64,000 nt of DNA from assembly GCA_963831105.1 (NCBI GenBank), contig CAWHOS010000010.1, positions 558,001-622,000 of the forward strand, in the 5' to 3' direction. Source of the DNA: DATFQI01 sp963831105 (lineage in GTDB: Bacteria; Actinomycetota; Thermoleophilia; Solirubrobacterales; Solirubrobacteraceae). Below are positions 54,090 to 61,706 of the stretch, piece by piece (position 1 is the first letter of the stretch; every line of letters begins with the position of its first letter). The notes below the pieces were generated by a model. That model had not been told where the DNA came from and made no database searches. It saw only the letters and a program-made list of their open reading frames with translations. The position numbers were made by a program, and so were the translations under genes.

Positions 54090-56197
54090 CCGACGTGACC
54101 GCCGCACCCGACAGCGCCGAGATCGATCTCGACGACCGCTCGCTGTACTTCAACCGCGAGCTGTCGTGGCTGCAGTTCAACGCGCGCGTGCTCGAGCTCG
54201 CCGAGGACCCGAGCGTCGCGCTGCTCGAGCGCGTGAAGTTCTGCGCGATCGTCTCGTCGAACCTCGACGAGTTCTTCATGGTCCGCGTCGCCGGCCTGCA
54301 CGACCAGATCGACGCCGGCATCGAGACGCCGCTGCAGGACGGGCGCACGCCGAGCGAGACGATCTCCGAGATCCGCACGACGGTGCGCGAGCACGCCAAG
54401 CGCCAGGGCGAGGTGCTCGACCGCGAGCTGCGGCCCGAGCTGGCCGAGCACGGCATCCGGATCGTCGGCGTCGGCGACGTCGGCCCGGAGGAGCGCACGG
54501 CGCTCGACGAGCGCTTCCGCCGCCAGATCTTCCCCGTCCTGACGCCGCTGGCGGTCGGGCTCGGCCGCCCCTTCCCGTACATCTCCAACCTCTCGCTCTC
54601 GCTCGGCGTCGTCGTGCGCGACCCCGTCGGCGGGATGGAGGCGTTCGCGCGCGTGAAGGTGCCGAAGGAGATGCTGCCGCGCTTCGTCCCGGTCGGCGAC
54701 GGGCGCACGTTCGTCCCGCTCGAGGACCTGATCGCCAAGAACCTCGACGCGCTGTTCCCCGGGATGGAGATCGTCGACCACGCGGTCTTCCGGGTCACCC
54801 GGGACGCCGACTTCACGGTCTCCGACGAGGCCGACGACCTCGTGCGCGCGGTCGAGGACGAGCTGCGCCGGCGCCGCTTCGGCGAGGTGGTCCGGGTCGA
54901 GGTATCGACCTCCATGAGCGCCCCCATGCGCGAGCAGATCGTCTCCTCGCTCGCCGCCGAGGACGAGGACATCTTCGAGGTGCCCGGGCTGCTGGACCTC
55001 GAGGACCTGTGGGACATCGTCCGCGTCACGGGCCACGCCGACCTGCGCGACAAGCCGTGGACGCCGGTCACCCAGCCGCGCCTGCAGCCCGACGAGGACG
55101 AAGAGCCCGACGTCATGGCCGCGATGCGCAAGGGCGACATCCTGCTCCACCACCCCTATGACTCGTTCTCCACGTCGGTCGAGCGGTTCGTCGAGCAGGC
55201 CGTCGCCGACCCCGACGTGCTCGCGATCAAGCAGACCGTGTACCGCACGAGCGACGACTCCCCGCTCGTCCCGGCGCTGATCCGCGCCACCGAGCGCGGC
55301 AAGCAGGCGGTCTGCGTGGTGGAGGTCAAGGCGCGCTTCGACGAGCGGGCCAACATCCAGTGGGCGCGCTCGCTCGAGCAGTCCGGCGTGCACGTGGTGC
55401 ACGGCCTGCCGGCGCTCAAGACGCACGCCAAGTGCCTGCTGATCATCCGCCGCGAGGGCGACGGCGTGCGCAACTACGTGCACGTCGGCACGGGCAACTA
55501 CCACCCGAAGACCGCGCGCCTGTACACGGACTTCGGCCTGCTCACCTGCGACGAGCAGATCGGCGCCGACGTGGCGGACATGTTCAACTTCCTGACCGGG
55601 TTCGCCCGCCCGCGCCACTACCGGCAGGTGCTCGTGGCGCCCGCGCACCTGCGCGACGCGATCCTCGGCGAGATCGAGGCCACGATCACCGCGCTGAAGG
55701 AGGGCCGCCGCGGCCGCATCCGGATGAAGATGAACTCGCTCGTGGACCGGCGCTGCATCCAGGCGCTCTACCGGGCCTCGCAGGCCGGGGTGGAGGTCGA
55801 GATCAACGTGCGCGGGATCTGCTGCCTGCGCCCGGGCGTGCCCGGCGTGTCGGAGAACATCCGCGTCACGTCGGTCGTCGGGCGCTTCCTGGAGCACTCC
55901 CGCATCTACGCCTTCGAGCGCGATGGGGCGTGCACCGTCTACATCGGCTCCGCGGATCTGATGCCGCGCAACCTCGACACACGCGTGGAGCTGCTCACCC
56001 CCGTGCGCGACCCCGCGCTGCGCGACGACCTCACCGACGCGCTGGACCGCTGCATGGCCGACGACACCAACGCCTGGGAGCTGCGCGACGACGGCTCGTG
56101 GGAGCGGCGCAGCGCCGACCCGCGCGAGCCGCGGAACGCCCAGCGAGAGCTGATGGACGGTCACGCGGCCCGCGCGGCTGAGGCGCAGCAGACCTGA
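54086..56197 (+). CDS. ppk1: Polyphosphate kinase 1
   Basis: 703 residues, the full length of the family. It makes polyphosphate from ATP. N-terminal domain: YFNRELSWLQFNARVLELAE and FCAIVSSNLDEFFMVRVAGL. The catalytic phospholipase-D-like domains include VLAIKQTVYRTSDDSPLVPA, LKTHAKCLLI (probable phosphorylated His near residue 447), VGTGNYHPKTARLYTDFGLL and YIGSADLMPRNLDTRVELLT. The frame is intact. Coupling with ppx places synthesis and breakdown in one transcript, a frequent bacterial arrangement. Confidence 0.96.
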   Translation: MTDVTAAPDSAEIDLDDRSLYFNRELSWLQFNARVLELAEDPSVALLERVKFCAIVSSNLDEFFMVRVAGLHDQIDAGIETPLQDGRTPSETISEIRTTVREHAKRQGEVLDRELRPELAEHGIRIVGVGDVGPEERTALDERFRRQIFPVLTPLAVGLGRPFPYISNLSLSLGVVVRDPVGGMEAFARVKVPKEMLPRFVPVGDGRTFVPLEDLIAKNLDALFPGMEIVDHAVFRVTRDADFTVSDEADDLVRAVEDELRRRRFGEVVRVEVSTSMSAPMREQIVSSLAAEDEDIFEVPGLLDLEDLWDIVRVTGHADLRDKPWTPVTQPRLQPDEDEEPDVMAAMRKGDILLHHPYDSFSTSVERFVEQAVADPDVLAIKQTVYRTSDDSPLVPALIRATERGKQAVCVVEVKARFDERANIQWARSLEQSGVHVVHGLPALKTHAKCLLIIRREGDGVRNYVHVGTGNYHPKTARLYTDFGLLTCDEQIGADVADMFNFLTGFARPRHYRQVLVAPAHLRDAILGEIEATITALKEGRRGRIRMKMNSLVDRRCIQALYRASQAGVEVEINVRGICCLRPGVPGVSENIRVTSVVGRFLEHSRIYAFERDGACTVYIGSADLMPRNLDTRVELLTPVRDPALRDDLTDALDRCMADDTNAWELRDDGSWERRSADPREPRNAQRELMDGHAARAAEAQQT

Positions 56198-57991
56198 CTA
56201 CCTCGGGAGCCGCAGGCCCACGGCGCGCGAGGCGACGGCGACGTTGCCGGCCGCGTCACGGGTCACGGTCTGCGCGCGGGCGGCGATCGCCCGCTTGACG
56301 GCGAGCTTGCGCACGCCCTTGGGGAGCGCGACCGTGACGGTCTTGCGCTGGCCGGCCTTCAGCGAGTAGCGCGCGCTGCCGAGCACGGCGACCACCCGCT
56401 GCGAGCCGATCTTCACCGTCTTGGCGGTGGTCAGCGTCACGGTGCCGATGCAGCCACCGGCCTCCGCGGCCGGGCACTCGATCGACAGGCGCGTGGTCGC
56501 GCGGCCGCGGCGGATCTTCACGGCGGCGGTGCGGGAGCGCACGCGCGCGGCGGTGGCCTTCGCGTCGGCCGGCGGCGGCGGGGTCACCACGACGGCGTCG
56601 AGGGCCTCGACGGAGTCCGTGACGTCCGTGCCCGCGGCGTCGGTCTGGGCGGAGTCGGTGCCGGCGCCGCCGCGCACGAGGTCCACCTGGCCGTCACGGG
56701 CGCGCAGGACGTCGTCGCCCTCCTGGCCGTCGAGCAGGTCGGGCCCGTTGCCGCCCGTGAGCGTGTCGTTGCCCGTGCCGCCCGAGAACGTGTCGGTCTC
56801 CTCGGCCCCGGTCAGCGTGTCGTTGCCCGCGCCGGCGTCGGCGGTCACGGCCAGCAGCGCGCCCGTGCCCGGGGAGACGGTGAAGGCGTCGTCGCCGGCG
56901 AGCGCGCGCAGGTCCAGCGCCTCGGCCGAGCCGATGTCGAGCGAGAACGCTCCGGCGCTCGTGCGGTCGAACTTCGCGCGGGCGCCGTTCGGGGCGAGCG
57001 TGAACGTCTCGGCCGTGTTCGCGCCGTTGACCTCGACGCGGTCGGTGCCGGCCTCGCCGTTCATGACGTCGGAGCCGTCGCCGTTGTTCCAGACCGTGGT
57101 GTCCTCGCCGTCGCCGCCGTTCATGGTGTCGGCGCCGCGATCGCCCACCAGGCGGTCGTTGCCCGCGCCGCCGCTGAGCGTGTCGTTGTCGTCGCCGCCG
57201 TTGAGGAGGTCGGCGCCGTCGCCGCCCGTGAGCGTGTCGGCGCCCGCGGCGCCGTTGGCCGTGACCGTGATCAGCGGCGCGAGGCCGGTCTCGGCCGTCA
57301 GCTTGTCGTCGCCGCCGAGGGCGTTGACGGTGATCCGCTCGGCGGAGATGTCGAGGTTGAACGTGCCCAGATTGATGCGGTCGAACCGCACGCGGGTCGC
57401 GTCGGCCGGGTTGGGCTTGATCGTGAAGTCGTCGCCCTGAGTCGGGGCCCCGTTGACCTCGATCTCGTCGGCGTTGCCGTCGCCGTTCATGACGTCGGAG
57501 CCGTCGCCGTTGTTCCAGACGAGCACGTCGTTGCCGGCCCCGCCGCTCATCGCGTCACCGCCGCGAGCGCCGACGATGCGGTCCTCGCCGTCCCCGCCCG
57601 AGAGCGCGTCCGCGTCGTTGTTGCCGGTCAGGACGTCGTCGCCGGCGCCGCCGTCGGCGGTCACGGACTTCAGGTTGGCGGTGGTGATCGTGATCTCGTC
57701 GTCGCCGCCGCCGGCGTCGGCGACGAGGTCGATCGTGTTGTTGGCGGGGAGCGTGGTGCCGCCGAAGTCGGTCGTCGCGGTGCCGCCGTTGATCGCCATG
57801 GTCAGCAGCCCGGCGGCGTCCTCGCCGATCACGACGCGATCCGGTGCGTCGTCGCCCGTGAGGGTGAGCGTCGTGCCGTCGACCTCGGGAGTGGTCGCCG
57901 CGCTGACCGTCGGGGGTCCGGCGAGCGCCGCCGCCGCCAGCAGGGCGACGACCGCTGTCGTGGTGCGGATCCGGTGTGGGGTGGGGGTCAT
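56198..57991 (-). CDS. Secreted RTX-like calcium-binding repeat protein
   Basis: 597 residues. The signal peptide (TTAVVALLAAAALAGPPTVSA) ends near residue 31. The body holds RTX-type nonapeptide groups such as GGAGDDVLTGNNDADALSGG, GGDGADLLNGGDDNDTLSGG and GGTGNDTLTGGNGPDLLDGQ, which bind calcium in beta-rolls. A larger unit of about 150 residues occurs twice, marked by VWNNGDGSDVMNG. The C-terminal about 100 residues form an immunoglobulin-like domain with a Cys pair (IECPAAEAGGCIG). It was probably an extracellular or surface protein. An ECF-type promoter lies directly upstream. Confidence 0.9.
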   Translation of the reverse strand: MTPTPHRIRTTTAVVALLAAAALAGPPTVSAATTPEVDGTTLTLTGDDAPDRVVIGEDAAGLLTMAINGGTATTDFGGTTLPANNTIDLVADAGGGDDEITITTANLKSVTADGGAGDDVLTGNNDADALSGGDGEDRIVGARGGDAMSGGAGNDVLVWNNGDGSDVMNGDGNADEIEVNGAPTQGDDFTIKPNPADATRVRFDRINLGTFNLDISAERITVNALGGDDKLTAETGLAPLITVTANGAAGADTLTGGDGADLLNGGDDNDTLSGGAGNDRLVGDRGADTMNGGDGEDTTVWNNGDGSDVMNGEAGTDRVEVNGANTAETFTLAPNGARAKFDRTSAGAFSLDIGSAEALDLRALAGDDAFTVSPGTGALLAVTADAGAGNDTLTGAEETDTFSGGTGNDTLTGGNGPDLLDGQEGDDVLRARDGQVDLVRGGAGTDSAQTDAAGTDVTDSVEALDAVVVTPPPPADAKATAARVRSRTAAVKIRRGRATTRLSIECPAAEAGGCIGTVTLTTAKTVKIGSQRVVAVLGSARYSLKAGQRKTVTVALPKGVRKLAVKRAIAARAQTVTRDAAGNVAVASRAVGLRLPR

Positions 57992-57999
57992 AGCCCCCC

Positions 58000-58026
58000 A
58001 AGACGCCGGTTAGCCGCATGTATTCC
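58000..58026 (-). promoter_or_regulatory. ECF-type promoter of the RTX-like gene
   Basis: Reading the minus strand, GGTGGAATA (box GGAATA at 58026-58021) is followed after 15 bases by CGTCTT (58005-58000). The ATG comes only 8 bases after the -10 box, so the transcript would be leaderless or nearly so. The same two boxes precede the anti-sigma gene. Confidence 0.6.
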
Positions 58027-58053
58027 ACCCCGGTGTTCAGGGAAAGTCTTGTC

Positions 58054-58545
58054 GTGACGCCCGAACTGCTCCCGGAAGTCCTGGCGGATCATCTCGATCG
58101 GCTCTACCGCGCGGCGTGGGCGTTGTGCGGCTCCCGTGAGGACGCGGAGGACCTCGTCCAGGAGACCTTCACGCGCGTGCTCGCCAAGAAGCGCACCATC
58201 GCCTCCGACGAGGACGCGCTGCCCTACCTGCTGACCGTGTTGCGCAACACGTTCCGCTCCTCGCTGCGGACCCGCTCGCGCCGGCCGCGCACGTCGGCGC
58301 TCGAGGACGCCGCGGAGATGCGCCTCGCCGCGCCCACGGGGCGGTCCCCCGAGGCGATCGTCGAGGCGCGCGCCGTGTTCGCCGCGATCGCCGCGCTACC
58401 CGACGACCAGCGCGACGTGGTGGCGGCCGTCGACGTGGCCGGCCTCTCCTACGCGGAGGCCGCGGAGACGCTCGGCGTCCCGGCCGGCACGATCATGAGC
58501 CGCCTGCACCGCGGCCGCTCGCGCGTGGCGTCGGCCGTGGCGTAG
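58054..58545 (+). CDS. ECF RNA polymerase sigma factor
   Basis: 163 residues. Region 2: LDRLYRAAWALCGSREDAED with LVQETFTRVL. Region 4: LPDDQRDVVAAVDVAGLSYA, then EAAETLGVPAGTIMSRLHRG. An upstream ATG at 58018 is in frame, but it lies inside the RTX promoter and lacks a ribosome site, whereas GGAAAG sits 7 bases before GTG 58054. It should direct the motif GGAATA-N15/16-CGTCTT found before the RTX-like and anti-sigma genes. The anti-sigma gene lies convergent 288 bases on. Confidence 0.9.
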   Translation: MTPELLPEVLADHLDRLYRAAWALCGSREDAEDLVQETFTRVLAKKRTIASDEDALPYLLTVLRNTFRSSLRTRSRRPRTSALEDAAEMRLAAPTGRSPEAIVEARAVFAAIAALPDDQRDVVAAVDVAGLSYAEAAETLGVPAGTIMSRLHRGRSRVASAVA

Positions 58546-58631
58546 TGCCGAGGAACGTCAACGACGCTGGGTAGGGGAGGTGGGGGAGCGGTCGCGCGCG
58601 GTCGCCCCTCCGCCCGCTCGACAACGCGGTC

Positions 58632-58726
58632 TGCGTTAGGCCGCCATACACGGCCGAACGTCGACCCCGATGCGCCGCGCGTCGCGGAGTTTGCGTTAGG
58701 CCGTCATACGCGGCCTTTCGTCGACC
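58632..58726. repeat. Two direct repeats of 35 bases with internal hairpins
   Basis: Copies at 58632-58666 and 58692-58726 share TGCGTTAGGCCG, CATAC, CGGCC and CGTCGACC, 60 bases apart. Each contains GGCCG and CGGCC as inverted arms around seven bases. They lie in the gap between the convergent sigma and anti-sigma genes. Possible roles are transcription termination from both sides or binding of a regulator. Confidence 0.6.
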
Positions 58727-58833
58727 GCATCGAGGCGCGGCCCCGGGGACGCGAGCGCGGCCGGCCCAACTATGCCCCCACCCAGAGCCGTTGACGTACG
58801 TCGCGCGCAGCGCCCCCGGCCAGGGGACCAAGC

Positions 58834-59619
58834 TCAGAAGTCGACGGCGCCCTGGCCCTTCCAGGCCGCGAGCTCGAGCAGTTCGTCGCTCGGCACGTTG
58901 GTCGCCGACAGGATGCAGGTGCGGCCGTTGCGACGCCAGGTGACGGCGGTGCGGCCGTCCTCCTCGAAGACGCGCAGCTTGGTGCCCTCGCGCTCCGCGC
59001 GGTCGGAGCCGGGCGGCCAGGCGAGCTGCTCGCCCTCGACGATCGTGTACGCGATCCGCCGGCCCTCGCGGCGGTAGAAGACGGTCTTGGTCTCGCGGCC
59101 GCCGATCTCGTCGGTGCGGACGCCCTCGGCCTCCCAGCCGAACTTGCCCTCGTAGTTGGGGAAGCGGACGTCGTCGACCTGGTCCTTGAGCAGCCGCGGC
59201 TGGCCCGGGTCGAGCTGTGCGGCGGCGACCGGCGGGCGGACGGCGGCGGCGAGCACCTCGGCGGTCGCCGGGCCGCCGCTGAAGGCGATCACGATCGCCA
59301 CGGCCGCCAGCGCCGCCGCGGCGAGCCCGGCGCTCGGCAGCCAGCCCCAGCCGCGGCGCTCACGACGCTTGCGCGGGGCGGCATCGCCGCGGTGCATCGC
59401 CTCGATCCGCGAGCGCAGCGCCAGCGGCGCCGACACCGACTCGGCCGCCGTGGTGATCGCGGCGAGGCCGGCACGCTGGTGCTCGAGCGCGGCGGCCAGC
59501 ACCGGGTCGCGCGCGAGCCGCGCCTCGAGCGCCCCGCGCTCGGCGGGGTCGAGGCGCCCATCGACGTAGGCGGCGAGCGCCGCCTCGTCGGGCTCGGACA
59601 GGGGTGCGTCTGCGGTCAT
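58834..59619 (-). CDS. Membrane anti-sigma factor
   Basis: 261 residues. The N-terminal cytosolic helical part (DEAALAAYVDGRLDPAERGA, ALEARLARDPVLAAALEHQR) resembles the anti-sigma domain, without the zinc-finger His-Cys set. One transmembrane helix follows (GLAAAALAAVAIVIAFSG, about residues 97-114), then an extracytoplasmic domain of about 145 residues with one Cys (RTCILSATN). It would hold the neighbouring ECF factor at the membrane and release it on an external signal. It has its own ECF-type promoter, giving feedback. Confidence 0.85.
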   Translation of the reverse strand: MTADAPLSEPDEAALAAYVDGRLDPAERGALEARLARDPVLAAALEHQRAGLAAITTAAESVSAPLALRSRIEAMHRGDAAPRKRRERRGWGWLPSAGLAAAALAAVAIVIAFSGGPATAEVLAAAVRPPVAAAQLDPGQPRLLKDQVDDVRFPNYEGKFGWEAEGVRTDEIGGRETKTVFYRREGRRIAYTIVEGEQLAWPPGSDRAEREGTKLRVFEEDGRTAVTWRRNGRTCILSATNVPSDELLELAAWKGQGAVDF

Positions 59620-59636
59620 GTGCCGTTCTGAAGACT

Positions 59637-59664
59637 AAGACGCCGGGACGGCGCCGGATATTCC
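59637..59664 (-). promoter_or_regulatory. ECF-type promoter of the anti-sigma gene
   Basis: On the minus strand GGTGGAATA (GGAATA at 59664-59659) is followed after 16 bases by CGTCTT (59642-59637), 17 bases before the ATG. It matches the promoter in front of the RTX-like gene box for box, including the preceding GGT and the CCGG before CGTCTT. Confidence 0.6.
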
Positions 59665-59684
59665 ACCGTTACGCTGACATTCCC

Positions 59685-60284
59685 ATGGAACGCGACGCGC
59701 TGCTGAGCGGGACCGTCCACCCGGGCGACCGCGCGCCCGCGCCGGGGCGCCTCGCGCTCGTGCAGATGCTCGTCAATACGGTCGATCGCGAGCACGGCCC
59801 CGACCTGCTCGCCGACGCCGAGGGGCTCACCGACTGGCTCGCCGCCCGCGGCCTGCTCGAGCCGGGCGCCGTGCGCGATGCGGCTGTGTCCGAGGGCGAG
59901 CTCGAGGCGGCGCGCGAGGTGCGCGAGGCGCTGCGTTCGCTGATGCACGCCAACAACGGCGCGCCCGAGGAGCCCCGTGCCCGTGCCGTGCTCGACGCGG
60001 CGGCGGCGCGCGCGGAGCTGAGGCCGACCTTCCCGTCGGAGGGCCCGGAGCTCGTCCCGGGGCGCGGCGGCGTCGACGGCGCGCTCGGGCGCGTCGTGGC
60101 CGCGACGTTCGCGGCGATGCTCGACGGGAGCTGGTCGCGGCTGAAGGCGTGCCCCCGCGACGTCTGCGGCTGGGCGTTCTACGACCGCTCGAGCAACGCG
60201 AGCGCCACGTGGTGCTCGATGGCGGTATGCGGCGGCCGTGTGAAGGCGGGCGCCTACTACCGGCGGCGCCGGGCCGGCGGCTGA
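59685..60284 (+). CDS. CGNR zinc-finger / ABATE-domain regulator
   Basis: 199 residues. The N-terminal ABATE domain contains LALVQMLVNTVDREHGPDLL and DWLAARGLLEPGAV. The C-terminal zinc finger reads LKACPRDVCGWAFYDRSSNA and ATWCSMAVCGGRVKAGAYYR, with CGGR in place of the usual CGNR. The family is thought to regulate stress responses by binding DNA. ATG 59685 begins the conserved domain; longer readings overlap the divergent anti-sigma promoter. Confidence 0.88.
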   Translation: MERDALLSGTVHPGDRAPAPGRLALVQMLVNTVDREHGPDLLADAEGLTDWLAARGLLEPGAVRDAAVSEGELEAAREVREALRSLMHANNGAPEEPRARAVLDAAAARAELRPTFPSEGPELVPGRGGVDGALGRVVAATFAAMLDGSWSRLKACPRDVCGWAFYDRSSNASATWCSMAVCGGRVKAGAYYRRRRAGG

Positions 60285-60308
60285 GCGCCCGCGGCTAGGC
60301 TGCAGGGC

Positions 60309-60449
60309 GTGTCGGCGGTGTTCGTGGTCAGCTCGATCGTGGTGTACGTCGCCGGGCTCCTCCTGCTCGCATGGGAGGGGCGCCGCGACCTCGCGATCCT
60401 GCTCGCGGCGGTCGGCGGCGTCGCGCTCAGCATCGCCACGCTGCCGTAG
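60309..60449 (+). CDS. Small membrane protein, 46 residues
   Basis: GTG start with AGGG just before it. Two hydrophobic segments, VFVVSSIVVYVAGLLLLAWE and LAILLAAVGGVALSIATL, are joined by the charged turn GRRD, so it is a helical hairpin in the membrane. No family recognised. It is squeezed between the CGNR and STAS genes, 24 and 9 bases away, on the same strand. Confidence 0.55.
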   Translation: MSAVFVVSSIVVYVAGLLLLAWEGRRDLAILLAAVGGVALSIATLP

Positions 60450-60458
60450 GATGGCGCC

Positions 60459-60812
60459 ATGGACTTCAGCATCGACCACGATCCGATCGCCAACGCCCAT
60501 CTGGTGACCGCGTCGGGGGAGCTCGACGTGGCGGCCGCGCCGCAGCTGTCGGCGATCCTCACGATGGGGGCGGCGAGCTCGCAGTCCGTGGTCGTGCTCG
60601 ACATGGGCGGCGCGACGTTCATCGACTCGACGGCGCTCGGCGTCGTCATCCGCTCGGCCGACCAGATGACGGGCGCGGGCAAGCGCCTGTTCATCGTCGC
60701 GCCCGAGGGGCCGGTCAGCCGGCTGCTCGAGCTGACCAACCTCAAGCAGCACTTCGCGGTCTTCCAGGACCGCGACGAGGCGATCTCCGCCGCCTCCGTG
60801 CCCGCCGGCTGA
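60459..60812 (+). CDS. STAS-domain anti-sigma factor antagonist
   Basis: 117 residues of the SpoIIAA/RsbV type. The phosphorylated Ser lies in VVLDMGGATFIDSTALGVVI (Ser after FID, about residue 58). N-terminal strand HLVTASGELDVAAAPQLSAI is typical. Dephosphorylated antagonist would bind an anti-sigma kinase; no partner kinase is in the window. The frame is intact. Confidence 0.92.
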   Translation: MDFSIDHDPIANAHLVTASGELDVAAAPQLSAILTMGAASSQSVVVLDMGGATFIDSTALGVVIRSADQMTGAGKRLFIVAPEGPVSRLLELTNLKQHFAVFQDRDEAISAASVPAG

Positions 60813-60902
60813 GAACCGGCCCCGCATACCCCCGGGGCACCGCCCCCCGGGACACGTGCAGACTCGGTTCACGCGCCCCACCTCGATCGGGACGCTGTCG
60901 CC

Positions 60903-61706
60903 ATGCGTCAAACCATCCGATCGAGGCCGCCTGTGAACGCCGTCGTCGTGCAGGCCGAGAGCCCGCAGGGCACCACCCCCGAGGCCGTCATCTCCGCCCG
61001 CCACGTCGTCCGCCGCTACGGCGAGGGCGACACCGCCGTGGACGCGCTGCGCGGCGTGTCGCTGGACATCGCCCGCGGCAAGCTCACCGCCGTGATGGGG
61101 CCGTCCGGCTCCGGCAAGTCGACCCTGATGCACATCCTCGCCGGCCTCGACCAGCCGACGGACGGGCAGGTCGAGATCGCCGGCCAGGACATCACCCGGC
61201 TCGACGACACGGCGCTCACCAAGCTGCGCCGCGACCACATCGGGTTCATCTTCCAGTTCTTCAACCTGCTGCCGATGCTGACGGCGGCCGAGAACATCGT
61301 GCTGCCGCAGAAGCTGGCAGGCACCAAGATCGACCCGGCGTGGCTGTCCGAGCTCACGGACAAGGTCGGCCTCGCCGATCGCCTCTCGCACCGGCCGTCG
61401 GAGCTCTCGGGCGGCCAGCAGCAGCGCGTCGCCGTCGCCCGCGCCCTCGTCTCGCGGCCGAGCGTGATGTTCGCCGACGAGCCGACGGGCAATCTCGACT
61501 CGACCACCAGCGGGGAGATCCTGGCCCTGCTGCGCGACTCGGTCGACTCGTTCGGCCAGACCACCGTGATGGTCACCCACGACGCGCACGCGGCCGCCAT
61601 CGCCGACCGCGTCCTCTTCCTCGCCGACGGCGAGATCGTGCGCGACCTGCCGCAGTGCAGCGCCCACAAGATCCTCGAGACGCTCGAGGACGTGACGCGC
61701 CGATGA
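60903..61706 (+). CDS. MacB/LolD-type ABC transporter ATPase
   Basis: 267 residues. Walker A GPSGSGKS, the LolD-type Q-loop IGFIFQFFNLLPMLTAAENI, signature LSGGQQQRVAVARAL, Walker B VMFADEPTGNLDS and H-loop VMVTHD are present. The start may be ATG 60903 or GTG 60933; the first 25 residues are not conserved. It overlaps the following permease start by four bases. A GC-rich hairpin (CCCGGGGC/GCCCCCCGGG) lies in the 90-base gap upstream. Confidence 0.93.
   Translation: MRQTIRSRPPVNAVVVQAESPQGTTPEAVISARHVVRRYGEGDTAVDALRGVSLDIARGKLTAVMGPSGSGKSTLMHILAGLDQPTDGQVEIAGQDITRLDDTALTKLRRDHIGFIFQFFNLLPMLTAAENIVLPQKLAGTKIDPAWLSELTDKVGLADRLSHRPSELSGGQQQRVAVARALVSRPSVMFADEPTGNLDSTTSGEILALLRDSVDSFGQTTVMVTHDAHAAAIADRVLFLADGEIVRDLPQCSAHKILETLEDVTRR

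Noticed and set aside
53171..56164. Long open reading of 997 codons antisense to ppx-ppk1
   Set aside because: It lies wholly opposite two well-conserved genes, has shadow-type composition (Val/Arg/His/Asp) and no ribosome site.
56198..57991. RTX toxin with dedicated type I secretion
   Set aside because: The protein has an N-terminal signal peptide and no adjacent HlyB/HlyD genes; the repeats alone do not make it a toxin.
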